DNA of 19,011 bases from CADEEX01 sp040081555 (GCA_040081555.1 JBEBGG010000066.1:1-19011), one strand, 5' to 3'. Counted from the first letter of the stretch, positions 8,866-16,162 are shown. The notes: generated from the letters alone by a model not told the origin. Program-made: numbers and translations.

Positions 8866-9225
8866 ATGAAACGTGCCATCGCGGCGTGCGTCCTACTGTT
8901 GGTGACAACAGCGATTGCTCCGCTGCTTGCCGACCAACGCAATGAGGCGAAGGCTCAGGTCGACTTTGGCATCGAAGTCGCGAAGCGCGGCCTGTGGCGT
9001 GAAGCCATATACCGGTGGGAGCGAGCCATCCAGATCGACCCCACCTATGGGGCGGCATTCAACGACCTAGCCGTCGGTTACGAGCACGAAGGGCAACTCG
9101 ACAAGGCACGACAGGCCTACGAAAAGGCGCTGCAACTCGAGCCGGACAACCCACAGATCCGTCAGAACTTCGAGCTGTTCAAGGAAATCAATGACCGCAC
9201 CGGCGCCAATGAAAAGCGGCCGTAA
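8866..9225 (+). CDS. Secreted TPR-repeat protein
   Basis: Small 119-aa exported protein. The N-terminus MKRAIAACVLLLVTTAIAPLLA is a clear Sec signal peptide, with probable cleavage after LLA-22 before DQRNEAK. The mature part carries about two TPR motifs: one around VDFGIEVAKRGLWREAIYRWERAIQIDP and one around AAFNDLAVGYEHEGQLDKARQAYEKALQLEP. These are helical hairpins used for protein-protein contact. The start at 8866 is chosen because an in-frame start at 8821 would overlap the probable promoter and bury the signal peptide. The next gene starts inside its 3' end (35-base overlap), so the two are probably translated together and may act together in the periplasm. No enzymatic function is implied. 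Confidence 0.85.
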   Translation: MKRAIAACVLLLVTTAIAPLLADQRNEAKAQVDFGIEVAKRGLWREAIYRWERAIQIDPTYGAAFNDLAVGYEHEGQLDKARQAYEKALQLEPDNPQIRQNFELFKEINDRTGANEKRP

Positions 9226-10033
9226 CCGTGTTCTTGCGTTCGCGGTCGCGGTCGCGACTGTGGGCGCGGCGACGCTGGCGTGCGGGCCCTCGATGTTCGA
9301 GATTCCCATCGAGACGCCGATTAAGGCCAAGCTTGATGTATCTTCGTTCCAGCGGGTCCTCATAGCCGGTTTCGTCGCCGGCGGATCGGACGACATCGAT
9401 ACCAACCAGGAAACGGTGAGGCTGCTCCGCAGCCAGCTTCGTTCGAAGTCGTCGCTCCGCGTGATTGACGCGGACGCCATGGCGCTACAGGACGTGGCGC
9501 AGGAACAGAATCGCACCGCCAACGGCGCGTCGGCAACAAACGAGGTCACTCCAGATCCAACGGCCCCTGCCGCAGCACAGGCGCTGCCGCTGCCGCTGCG
9601 AATTCGTGAAGAAAAAGACCTGGAACCCTACGAACGGCTCTTTGCCAATACAAGCTACTGGCGCCGGATCGGCGAGGAATATCAGAATCCCCTTATCGTT
9701 ACCGGCACGGTGCTGTTCGCGCCGAACACCCGATCGGGCTACGTCTCGCGTGACGTCGAGCGCTACGACGGCTTCGGCCGGCGGCAGGTGATCCCGGAAC
9801 GCTCCTTTCAGGAGCGCAAGGGATTCGTGCTTCGGCCGAAGTTTGTATTCATCGATGGGCGAACCGGCGCCACAATCTATTCAGAAAGCTACCGAGAGGA
9901 AGTGCTTTACACCGCCCAGCAGAATACGCCGGCGCTCTCGTCCTACTTCGAACTAATGGACCGACTGGTGCCAAACTTCTTGAGTGCATTGAGTAGTCAG
10001 AAGGTCAAAGGCACCCGGAGCCTGTTGAACTAG
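9191..10033 (+). CDS. Lipoprotein of unknown function, possibly CsgG/LpoB-like fold
   Basis: A 280-aa probable lipoprotein. A short charged N-terminus (MTAPAPMKSGRNR) is followed by a hydrophobic stretch and a lipobox ending TLAC-G, with the lipidated Cys around residue 30. An AAGGA-type Shine-Dalgarno at 9180-9185, 5 bases before the ATG at 9191, supports that start; an internal ATG at 9209 is the alternative. The mature part begins with a segment like SSFQRVLIAGFVAGG...NQETVRLLRSQLRSKSSLRVIDAD. It later has LIVTGTVLF, VFIDGRTGATIYSESY and a terminal helix (LMDRLVPNFLSAL). This alternation (conserved strand, helix, then 'ID' strand; later 'V-G-V' and 'D-T-G-ytesy') recalls CsgG/LpoB-type periplasmic domains, but that is a fold impression only. 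It overlaps the TPR gene by 35 bases, and a partnership is likely. Confidence 0.8.
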   Translation: MTAPAPMKSGRNRVLAFAVAVATVGAATLACGPSMFEIPIETPIKAKLDVSSFQRVLIAGFVAGGSDDIDTNQETVRLLRSQLRSKSSLRVIDADAMALQDVAQEQNRTANGASATNEVTPDPTAPAAAQALPLPLRIREEKDLEPYERLFANTSYWRRIGEEYQNPLIVTGTVLFAPNTRSGYVSRDVERYDGFGRRQVIPERSFQERKGFVLRPKFVFIDGRTGATIYSESYREEVLYTAQQNTPALSSYFELMDRLVPNFLSALSSQKVKGTRSLLN

Positions 10034-10039
10034 CCAAGC

Positions 10040-10591
10040 CTACCGGAAGGTCTGAGAAACACTAACTTCGCCGCTTGGGCTCACAAAGATCCCACACCCC
10101 ACGTCAGTGTACCGCCCGACGAGGATGTCGTAGTGTTCGCCGCCAGGTCCAACGGCCCACATCTGCGCTAGACCTGCGCTGATCACCCGGACGGTGGTAA
10201 GACCGCGCCACCAGAGGATTTCAGTTTCGGCCTTGGCGACCCCGCCTCCGTTGGTTTGGCGGAAGTAGTCGTGCGGAATGCGGATCGACGCGTCGTGCTC
10301 AACGCCTATCTGCGCGAAGGCCTCGAGGACGGGTGAGCGACTAAGGGCCGGCAGGCCGACCGACGCGCGGTAGCGATTCACCTCATCGACACAATACACG
10401 AGCTCCGCTTCGCGAGCCGAGGCAGAGCCGACGGGCGTCGAACCACCGATACCCATGGGCGCCGAGGGAGCCATTTGGCACCCAGCTGCGGCAAACAGCG
10501 CCAGCACCAGGAGCCCCGCTCCCGTGGGCCTTGGCTGGCTTCGCGCAGACTTGCGCGACTTTTCTACCCGCATTGGCGCCAAATCGGCCAT
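10040..10591 (-). CDS. CAP/SCP-superfamily lipoprotein
   Basis: A 183-aa protein. A basic N-terminal region is followed by a hydrophobic segment and a lipobox (LFAAAGC, Cys38), so it is probably anchored in a membrane. Residues about 65-183 resemble the CAP (SCP/PR-1) domain: the opening helix VDEVNRYRASVGLPALSRSPVLEAFA, an H-x(n)-PHDYF segment, an AETEILWW segment like the AENI motif, and the closing signature GEHYDILVGRYTDVGCGIF ('GHY...T.vGCG'). It is at the short end for this family. Bacterial CAP proteins are secreted or surface proteins of mostly unknown activity. The ATG at 10591 has no obvious Shine-Dalgarno; an internal ATG at 10573 is possible and would leave the lipobox intact. It converges on the neighbouring lipoprotein gene with only 6 bases between stops. 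Confidence 0.78.
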   Translation of the reverse strand: MADLAPMRVEKSRKSARSQPRPTGAGLLVLALFAAAGCQMAPSAPMGIGGSTPVGSASAREAELVYCVDEVNRYRASVGLPALSRSPVLEAFAQIGVEHDASIRIPHDYFRQTNGGGVAKAETEILWWRGLTTVRVISAGLAQMWAVGPGGEHYDILVGRYTDVGCGIFVSPSGEVSVSQTFR

Positions 10592-10676
10592 GCGGTCTTA
10601 CATTAGCTCAGAATTGAGGGATGGAGCGCGGTGCTCAAGAAGTCCCGCCTACCCGTTGCGCGCTGCATAGCACCAG

Positions 10677-10694
10677 CCGCGGCGGCAGCCGCGG
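10677..10694. repeat. GC-rich inverted repeat upstream of the rplU promoter
   Basis: CCGCGG at 10677-10682 and again at 10689-10694 (a self-complementary hexamer) are separated by 6 bases, so the two can pair as a six-GC stem. It ends 5 bases before the candidate -35 hexamer of rplU. No T-tract follows on either strand, so it is not a classic terminator. It might be an operator-like or boundary element, or a by-product of high GC. Confidence 0.3.
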
Positions 10695-10699
10695 ACTCC

Positions 10700-10728
10700 T
10701 TTACAGATCCAAAGAAGGGCGATAGACT
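10700..10728 (+). promoter_or_regulatory. Candidate sigma-70-type promoter for rplU-rpmA-obgE
   Basis: TTTACA (10700-10705), exactly 17 bases, then TAGACT (10723-10728). Spacing is ideal and the hexamers match consensus at 5/6 and 4/6. A transcript would begin near 10735, about 18 bases before the rplU ATG. It is the best promoter-like sequence in the 161-bp gap between the CAP lipoprotein gene and rplU, and a promoter is expected here for the ribosomal-protein operon. Confidence 0.5.
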
Positions 10729-10752
10729 TCCCCTTTTGCACAGGTGCCGAAT

Positions 10753-11067
10753 ATGTACGCAATCGTTCAGGCGGGCGGACGACAGATTAGGGTCACGCCC
10801 GGGATTGTCGCAGTGCTGGATGGGACGGCTGGTGAGGCTGGAGCGGAGCTGACCTTTGATCAGGTCCTGCTCGTCGAGAAGGACGGGGGCGAAGTTGTAG
10901 CCGGCTCGCCGTTTGTCGCCAACGCCCGCATCGTCGCTGTCGTCGAAGGAGAATCACGCGGCCCCAAGGTTCGCGTGTTCAAGAAGAAGCGCCGCAAGGG
11001 TATGCGCCGGACCAAAGGTCACCGCGCCACCTATACACGCGTAATGGTCAAGGACATCCTTCTTTAA
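10753..11067 (+). CDS. rplU: 50S ribosomal protein L21
   Basis: A 104-aa large-subunit ribosomal protein that binds 23S rRNA. The start ATG at 10753 gives the conserved N-terminus MYAIVQAGGRQIRV. A GTG at 10744 in the same frame is rejected because an AGG Shine-Dalgarno lies at 10742-10744, eight bases before the ATG. The C-terminal RNA-binding stretch (FKKKRRKGMRRTKGHRATYTRVMV) is typical of L21. rpmA follows after 12 bases, as in nearly all bacteria. No ysxB/prp cysteine protease gene sits between them, in contrast to Firmicutes. Confidence 0.97.
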   Translation: MYAIVQAGGRQIRVTPGIVAVLDGTAGEAGAELTFDQVLLVEKDGGEVVAGSPFVANARIVAVVEGESRGPKVRVFKKKRRKGMRRTKGHRATYTRVMVKDILL

Positions 11068-11079
11068 GGTTCTAGAGTC

Positions 11080-11337
11080 ATGGCTCACAAGAAAGGTCAA
11101 GGCAGTTCCCGCAACGGCCGAGACTCGAATTCGCAGCGGCTAGGCGTCAAGGCGCACGATGGCAACTTGGTCACGGGCGGCACCATTATCGTGCGCCAGC
11201 GAGGCCGGAAGTTTCGTCCCGGGCTAAACGCGGGCCTTGGCAAAGACGACACGATTTTCGCCAAGACCAATGGAAAAGTTCGCTTCGAAGACCACGGTGC
11301 CCGCGGCCGGGTCATCAGCATCCTCCCGGTCGAGTAG
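11080..11337 (+). CDS. rpmA: 50S ribosomal protein L27
   Basis: An 85-aa ribosomal protein whose N-terminal tail reaches the peptidyl transferase centre. The sequence opens MAHKKGQGSSRNGRDSNSQR with the standard L27 signature GGTIIVRQRGRKFRPGLNAGLGKDDT. There is no N-terminal propeptide of the kind cleaved by Prp in Firmicutes, so Ala2 and His3 are directly at the mature end. An AAGG sequence overlapping the rplU stop, about ten bases before the ATG, can serve as ribosome-binding site. It is part of the rplU-rpmA-obgE run. Confidence 0.98.
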   Translation: MAHKKGQGSSRNGRDSNSQRLGVKAHDGNLVTGGTIIVRQRGRKFRPGLNAGLGKDDTIFAKTNGKVRFEDHGARGRVISILPVE

Positions 11338-11375
11338 CCACGCCGTCGGATCGTCGGTCATCGGGCAATCTGGCA

Positions 11376-11396
11376 ACTGGTTAGCTGATGACCAGT
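11376..11396 (+). repeat. Short inverted repeat between rpmA and obgE
   Basis: ACTGGT (11376-11381) and ACCAGT (11391-11396) are perfect inverted copies with a 9-base loop, inside the 84-bp rpmA-obgE gap. The stem is short and no U-tract follows, so it could be a weak RNA processing or attenuation hairpin, or chance. The rest of this gap shows no promoter I can support, and obgE has no clear Shine-Dalgarno. Confidence 0.25.
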
Positions 11397-11421
11397 CCGG
11401 ATCATGTAGTGTCAGTGTCTG

Positions 11422-12501
11422 ATGTTTGTTGACGAAGTCAATATTCGCGTAGCAGCCGGCGCCGGTGGCCGTGGCTGCATGGCGTTCCGGAGAGAGATTC
11501 GCGTCCCCCGAGGCGGCCCAAGCGGCGGCGATGGTGGACACGGCGGGTCTATTTACGCGGTCGCTAGCCCGCACGTCAATACCCTCATCAACTATCGCTT
11601 TCATCCGGAGTTCGACGCGCAACGCGGCGGACATGGTGAAGGCTCCAACTGCACCGGGAAGAACGGGGAGGATCTCGAGCTGGCGGTGCCGGTCGGCACG
11701 CTTGTGTTCGAGAAGCCCGTTGACGGCAGTCCGCCGATCCTTATCGCTGATCTCGCGAAGGTCGGCGACCGTGCGCTCGTCGCCAAGGGCGGGCGCGGCG
11801 GCATGGGCAACGCGCGCTTTGTGAGTTCAACGAACCGCGCGCCGCGCAAGGTACAGCCGGGCGAACCTGGCGAAGAGAAGCATCTCCGTCTCGAGCTGAA
11901 ACTCCTCGCGGATGTTGGCCTGGTCGGATTTCCAAACGCCGGAAAGTCGACATTGATCTCCCGCATTTCCGCGGCGCGGCCGAAGATTGCCGACTACCCG
12001 TTTACCACGCTGACGCCCAATCTCGGCGTCGTGAAGCTCAGCGACGATCGAAGCTTCGTCGCCGCCGACGTTCCGGGCCTCATTGAAGGCGCACATCGCG
12101 GCCTCGGGCTCGGTGATCAATTCCTACGGCATCTAGAAAGAACCAAAGTGCTCGTGCACTTGGTCGACGTCTCCAGTGTGACGGGACGCGATCCGGTCAG
12201 CGATCTTGATATCGTCCGCCTCGAGCTGGAGCAGTTCCAGCCCACTCTGGCCGCAAAGCCGCAGCTGGTCGCCGCCAACAAGATCGACGCGCTCGACGAC
12301 GAAGATCGCGCGCTGCGGCTCGAAGAACGGGCCACGTCACTGGGCCTTCCGTTCTTCCGGATTTCAGGTGTATCAGGCGCCGGCCTGCCGGCACTGCTCG
12401 AAGCGACCTGGCGCCTCCTGGCGGATGCCAAAGCGCAGGCGGCCGACGTCGCCGACGTAGAGCCGGCCCTGCCTCGCCCAGGCTCGCCCTCACCTCGATG
12501 A
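11422..12501 (+). CDS. obgE: GTPase ObgE/CgtA
   Basis: Essential ribosome-associated GTPase linked to 50S maturation and stress signalling. The 359-aa protein has the glycine-rich Obg domain (1 to about 158, with repeated GG-rich turns such as GAGGRGCMAFRRE and GGPSGGDGGHGG). The G domain follows: G1 GFPNAGKST (169-177), switch-I DYPFTT (191-196), G3 DVPG (216-219), G4 NKID (286-289) and a G5-like S-G around 315. The C-terminal tail (about 335-359) is short, Ala/Pro-rich and lacks the extended acidic or OCT domain seen in some phyla. The start ATG gives MFVDEVNIRVAAG, the usual N-terminus. Its stop overlaps the nadD ATG (ATGA). Confidence 0.97.
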   Translation: MFVDEVNIRVAAGAGGRGCMAFRREIRVPRGGPSGGDGGHGGSIYAVASPHVNTLINYRFHPEFDAQRGGHGEGSNCTGKNGEDLELAVPVGTLVFEKPVDGSPPILIADLAKVGDRALVAKGGRGGMGNARFVSSTNRAPRKVQPGEPGEEKHLRLELKLLADVGLVGFPNAGKSTLISRISAARPKIADYPFTTLTPNLGVVKLSDDRSFVAADVPGLIEGAHRGLGLGDQFLRHLERTKVLVHLVDVSSVTGRDPVSDLDIVRLELEQFQPTLAAKPQLVAANKIDALDDEDRALRLEERATSLGLPFFRISGVSGAGLPALLEATWRLLADAKAQAADVADVEPALPRPGSPSPR

Positions 12502-13166
12502 CGCGGCGTGTCGGGATTCTCGGTGGCACGTTCGATCCGGTTCATCTCGGTCATATCGACGTGGCGTCTGCCGGCGTGCGCGCGCTACACCTGTCGTCGC
12601 TGGTGATGATGCCAGCGAACGTCCCCCCACACCGCCCCAGTCCGTCGGCGTCGCCGTTCCACCGATTTGCGATGGTCTCGCTCGCCATCGCCGATCGCCA
12701 CGGCTGGACCGCGTCCGACATGGAGCTGCTTGACCCAGCCCGGTCATTCACCTCGGCGACACTTGATCGGCTGCACGTGCAGGGTTACGCGGCGAGCGAG
12801 TTGTACTTCCTGATTGGCGTCGACGCCTTCCGGGACATTGCGTCGTGGAAGGACTACCCTGCGCTCCTCGACAAGGCGAACTTCGGGGTCGTCGGCAGAC
12901 CTGGCTTCTCGGTGGCAACGCTCGCTGGCGCTTTGCCCGACCTGGCCTCACGAATGCGGACTCCGGATCACGTACCCGGCGGTCAGACGATGATCGTTCT
13001 GATCGACGCCGCGACGACCGATGTGTCCGCCACTGCCATACGCCTACGCGTCGCGGCCGGGCAATCAATCGACGGCTTGGTGCCGGCGTCTGTGGCGCAA
13101 CATATTGAACGGCATGGACTTTACACGGCCTCTGTTTCGGACCGGCGAAGCGGCGACTCTCATTGA
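12498..13166 (+). CDS. nadD: Nicotinate-nucleotide adenylyltransferase
   Basis: Adenylates nicotinate mononucleotide to deamido-NAD, a step shared by the de novo and salvage routes of NAD synthesis. The 222-aa protein has the nucleotidyltransferase signature GILGGTFDPVHLGH (residues 6-19, His16 and His19) and the C-terminal SATAIR motif (177-182), equivalent to the ISSTxIR phosphate-binding motif. Central stretches PANVPPHR and FLIGVDAFRDIASWKDY are typical of the family. The ATG overlaps the obgE stop by 4 bp (ATGA), so it is probably translationally coupled. The order obgE-nadD-rsfS is widespread. Confidence 0.96.
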   Translation: MTRRVGILGGTFDPVHLGHIDVASAGVRALHLSSLVMMPANVPPHRPSPSASPFHRFAMVSLAIADRHGWTASDMELLDPARSFTSATLDRLHVQGYAASELYFLIGVDAFRDIASWKDYPALLDKANFGVVGRPGFSVATLAGALPDLASRMRTPDHVPGGQTMIVLIDAATTDVSATAIRLRVAAGQSIDGLVPASVAQHIERHGLYTASVSDRRSGDSH

Positions 13167-13187
13167 TCCCGGCGGCAGGCAGGTTGC

Positions 13188-13562
13188 ATGGCCAAGGCTG
13201 AAACACGACGTAAAACGCGTCTTCCCAAACAGGTGTCACTTGCCATTCGCGCGGCGTCAGATAAGCAGGCAAACGAACTCACCCTGCTCGATCTGCGAAA
13301 GGCCGGCGGCTTCACTGACTACTTTCTAATCTGTTCAGGGGGCAACTCACGACAGATTCGCGCCATTGCCGACGGCATTCGCGACGCGCTCGACGCCGAC
13401 GGCGCCAAGCCAGCGCACGTGGAGGGCTACGACAAGTCCGAATGGATTCTGCTCGACTACTTCGACTTCATCGTGCACATCTTCGGCAAGGAGACCCGCA
13501 CTTTCTACGACCTCGAACGACTCTGGGCCAACGCCGAACCGGTGAGCGTCGACGTCGCCTAA
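13188..13562 (+). CDS. rsfS: Ribosome silencing factor RsfS
   Basis: A 124-aa RsfS/YbeB/Iojap-family protein. It binds ribosomal protein L14 and blocks subunit joining when nutrients are low. After a basic N-terminal extension (MAKAETRRKTRLPKQ) come the family hallmarks: LDLRKAGGFTDYFLICSGGNSRQIRAIADGI, then the EGYDKSEWILLDYFDFIVHIFGKETRTFYDLERLW block. Length is normal apart from the N-terminal extension of about 15 residues. A GGCAGG Shine-Dalgarno ends 4 bases before the ATG. It lies 21 bases after nadD, the usual neighbour. Confidence 0.96.
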   Translation: MAKAETRRKTRLPKQVSLAIRAASDKQANELTLLDLRKAGGFTDYFLICSGGNSRQIRAIADGIRDALDADGAKPAHVEGYDKSEWILLDYFDFIVHIFGKETRTFYDLERLWANAEPVSVDVA

Positions 13563-13587
13563 TTGAGGGCGGGCGCTGACCGCGCGT

Positions 13588-14304
13588 ATGCGCCTATTGG
13601 TGGACGCGGCGCTGTCGGTCCTGTTTTCGCCCGAGTGTGCGGCCTGCGCCGCGCCGCTGGCACAGCCGACCCGTGGCGCGGTGTGCGAGCACTGCTGGAT
13701 GTCGGTCGTGCCGGTCACACCGCCGTTTTGTGACTGCTGTGGTGACGCGCTGCGTGACGCACCCATGGCGTCGGCACGATGTCCCCGCTGCCGTCAACAT
13801 CCTCCCGCCATTGAACGCGCCCGATCCCTCGGCCTTTATGACGGCGCGCTACGCCAGATTGTGCACGCGCTCAAGTATGGTGGCCGGCGGTCCGTCGCAG
13901 GCCCGATTGGCCGGCGGCTTCGTCAAGGCCACGCCGACCTCCTCGAGCTCGCGGACATCGCCGTCCCCGTCCCTCTGCATCCGTCCAAGCAACGAGAGCG
14001 CGGCTTCAATCAGGCAGAGGACCTGGCACGGGCAATCGGGCTGCCAGTGACGCGCGCGCTGCGCCGCCTTCGTCGCACGGCGAGACAGACTGACCTCAAT
14101 GCGGAGGAGCGGCTGGAGAACGTGAGAGACGCCTTTGCGGTCACCAGACATGCCGCGCGTGTGCGCGGCCGATCCGTGGTGCTCGTCGACGACGTGACAA
14201 CGACTGGGGCAACGTTGAATGCGTGCGCCGCGGCGTTGTTGGAGGCCGACGTGACCGTCGTGTATGCGCTTACCGCAGCCCGAGCCGCGACGAAATCGCG
14301 TTGA
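13588..14304 (+). CDS. comF: ComF family phosphoribosyltransferase-like protein
   Basis: A 238-aa ComF/GntX-type protein, associated with DNA uptake during competence in several bacteria. The N-terminal part carries cysteine pairs forming one or two zinc-binding knuckles: C17xxC20, C33xxC36, C48xC50C51 and C65xxC68. The C-terminal half is a PRTase-type fold with VPVPLHPSKQRERGFNQAEDLA and the PRPP-binding loop VVLVDDVTTTGAT (197-209), both ComF signatures. It is the last gene of the rplU-to-comF run, 25 bases after rsfS. With dprA 5 kb away it is the second transformation-linked gene in the window. Its 3' end overlaps the convergent tmk by 35 bp. Confidence 0.93.
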   Translation: MRLLVDAALSVLFSPECAACAAPLAQPTRGAVCEHCWMSVVPVTPPFCDCCGDALRDAPMASARCPRCRQHPPAIERARSLGLYDGALRQIVHALKYGGRRSVAGPIGRRLRQGHADLLELADIAVPVPLHPSKQRERGFNQAEDLARAIGLPVTRALRRLRRTARQTDLNAEERLENVRDAFAVTRHAARVRGRSVVLVDDVTTTGATLNACAAALLEADVTVVYALTAARAATKSR

Positions 14305-14863
14305 CAACATCTGCGGCCACCACCGATTTATCGCGCTCGCCATTCAGCATCACCCAGCCTGCCGCCTTTGCCTGGCGGTGATAACTCTGGCGAACGCGCG
14401 CCTGCATCTCGATGTCCCGCTCATAGCGGTCGCGATCGGTGATCTTGCGCGCCACAGCTGTCTCCGGGGCGATATCGAGAAGAATCGTGACGTCAGCCGG
14501 AGGCAGATACCGCTGCATGTCCGTCAGCCAGACAGGGTCCAGACCGAGAGCCTCCCCGTAGGCGATGCTCGACGCCGTGTAGCGATCGCTGACGATGATG
14601 GCACCGGTGCCGATCCACTCCTCAAGATCGTTCTTTCGCTCGTAGCGATTGGCGACGTACAGCAACTGCATGACATCCGGGCCGTAGGGCCGTTCACCCG
14701 CGAGAGCACGCCCGATTTCCTGGCCAATCGTGGTCTCGTATTCAGGAAACGAGGTCGTGCGCACGTCGCGACCCAGCGCCCGCAGGTACGCGGTCAGTCG
14801 TTCAGCCTGCGTCTGCTTCCCGCTTTGATCGAGCCCCTCAAACGCAATCAAGTATCCCGTCAT
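14270..14863 (-). CDS. tmk: Thymidylate kinase (dTMP kinase), variant P-loop
   Basis: Phosphorylates dTMP to dTDP. With the ATG at 14863, the protein is 197 aa and opens MTGYLIAFEGLDQSGKQTQAERL. The P-loop is G10-LDQSGKQ, in which the last position is Gln rather than the usual Thr or Ser of GKTT/GKST. The DRY motif is at 93-95 (IIVSDRYTASSIAYGEALG), with a downstream LID-like basic region RKITDRDRYERD. Family assignment is good, but the P-loop wording marks a divergent branch and a related nucleotide kinase cannot be excluded. It starts 2 bases after the lysA stop (one operon) and ends inside the 3' end of comF. A longer frame reaches 14923 but adds only a Pro/Arg-rich stretch. Confidence 0.88.
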   Translation of the reverse strand: MTGYLIAFEGLDQSGKQTQAERLTAYLRALGRDVRTTSFPEYETTIGQEIGRALAGERPYGPDVMQLLYVANRYERKNDLEEWIGTGAIIVSDRYTASSIAYGEALGLDPVWLTDMQRYLPPADVTILLDIAPETAVARKITDRDRYERDIEMQARVRQSYHRQAKAAGWVMLNGERDKSVVAADVVNAISSRLGLR

Positions 14864-14865
14864 GG

Positions 14866-16113
14866 TCACAACTCGAGCGCCAGCATGTCGTCGACGGTCT
14901 GGCGGCGGCGGACTATCCGCCACCCGTCGGTCTCCACCATCACCTCCGGCGGCAGCGGACGGCGGTTGTAGTTCGAGGCCATCGCCGAGCCGTAGGCGCC
15001 CGCGTCGCGAATCGCGACCAGATCGCCCACGGCGAGCGGCGGCAGGAGACGGTCGCGACCGACTACGTCGCTGCTCTCACAAACCGGCCCGACGATCTCG
15101 TAGTGCTTCGCGGTACCGCCGTGGGGACGCACGACCTCGATGCGATGGAACGCGCCGTAGAGTGCCGGGCGCATCAACTCAGTCATGCCGGCGTCAATGA
15201 CGACGAATTCGCTCAGGGCATTTCTGGGCTTGATGTCAATCACCCGCGCCACAAGACTCGCCGCAGGACCGACGATCGACCGGCCCGGCTCGATGACAAT
15301 GGGCAGCCCTGTGGAGCGCACCTCTTCGAGGAGGGCTCCCACGTAGTCCGATGGCGACACGACCGTGGCGCCATCGTAGGAAATGCCGAGCCCTCCTCCG
15401 ATGTCGAGATACTCGAGCGACACACCTGCCTCCTTCAACTGCGCACTCATGCGGGCAATGAAGCGGGCTGCGTTGCGTAGCGGATCGAGGCTGGTGATCT
15501 GTGAACCGATGTGCACGTGTACAGCCACCAGCTGCAAGTGCGGGCGGTCCCGCAGCGTCGCGAAGAGGCCGCGCGCCTCATCCAGCGGCACACCGAACTT
15601 GTTGATCTTGAGCCCGGTGGAAATGTGCGGATGGCTCTTCGCGTCAATGTCCGGATTGACGCGGACGGCCACGCGAGCTCTCACGCACAAACGCGCGGCA
15701 ATCGCCTCGATGCGGGCCAGCTCGCCAGCGGACTCAACGTTGATCGCTTTGAGCCCCATCGGCACGGCTTGTTCGAGCTCGTCACCAGACTTGCCGACGC
15801 CAGTAAACACGATCTCGTTGGGCGCAAACCCGGCGCGCCGGGCGACCTCGATTTCCCAAATGGAATTGGCGTCAGCGGCGCCACCAAGCGTCCGGATCAG
15901 ACCAACGATGCCGAACAAAGAGTTCGCCTTGAGAGCATAGTGCAGCGCGTGTGGGTACCCACCAAAAGCGCGGTCGAGCGCAAGAAAGCGCTCGCGCAGA
16001 TGCGGTGCGCTGTTGACATACACAGGCGTGCCGACTGCTTCGGCGATGGCGGCCACTGACACACCGTCGCAGAGCAGCCCGGTGTGGTCATGGGAAAATC
16101 CGGTCGTCGTCAT
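14866..16113 (-). CDS. lysA: Diaminopimelate decarboxylase
   Basis: PLP-dependent last step of lysine synthesis, converting meso-diaminopimelate to L-lysine. With the ATG at 16113 the product is 415 aa. Visible marks of the fold-III decarboxylase family are the PLP-lysine in HYALKANS (Lys62), HVHIGSQI (199-206), the phosphate-binding loop DIGGGLGISY (237-246), EPGRSIVGPA (275-284), the substrate and dimer-interface cysteine motif CESSD (345-349) and AGAYGSAMASNYNRRPLPPEV near the end. Upstream in-frame starts at 16131 and 16206 exist; 16113 fits the family N-terminus best, although no strong Shine-Dalgarno is visible. It is divergent from the sigma factor gene with 49 bp between starts. I see no convincing lysine riboswitch in that gap, which is too short for one. 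Confidence 0.95.
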   Translation of the reverse strand: MTTTGFSHDHTGLLCDGVSVAAIAEAVGTPVYVNSAPHLRERFLALDRAFGGYPHALHYALKANSLFGIVGLIRTLGGAADANSIWEIEVARRAGFAPNEIVFTGVGKSGDELEQAVPMGLKAINVESAGELARIEAIAARLCVRARVAVRVNPDIDAKSHPHISTGLKINKFGVPLDEARGLFATLRDRPHLQLVAVHVHIGSQITSLDPLRNAARFIARMSAQLKEAGVSLEYLDIGGGLGISYDGATVVSPSDYVGALLEEVRSTGLPIVIEPGRSIVGPAASLVARVIDIKPRNALSEFVVIDAGMTELMRPALYGAFHRIEVVRPHGGTAKHYEIVGPVCESSDVVGRDRLLPPLAVGDLVAIRDAGAYGSAMASNYNRRPLPPEVMVETDGWRIVRRRQTVDDMLALEL

Positions 16114-16162
16114 TGCGGAGAATGCTATCATCCATTGGTTTTCTGTATGCCCGCTGCGGGTC

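Noticed and set aside
11338..11421. Possible promoter or terminator between rpmA and obgE
   Set aside because: Only a six-pair hairpin without a T-tract and no convincing -35/-10 pair is visible.
16013..16162. Extended N-terminus of the sigma factor overlapping lysA
   Set aside because: It is antisense to the conserved LysA N-terminus and unlike any sigma factor region.
16114..16162. Lysine riboswitch or clear divergent promoters between lysA and the sigma gene
   Set aside because: The gap is 49 bp, too short for an L-box, and no hexamer pair with proper spacing was found on either strand.
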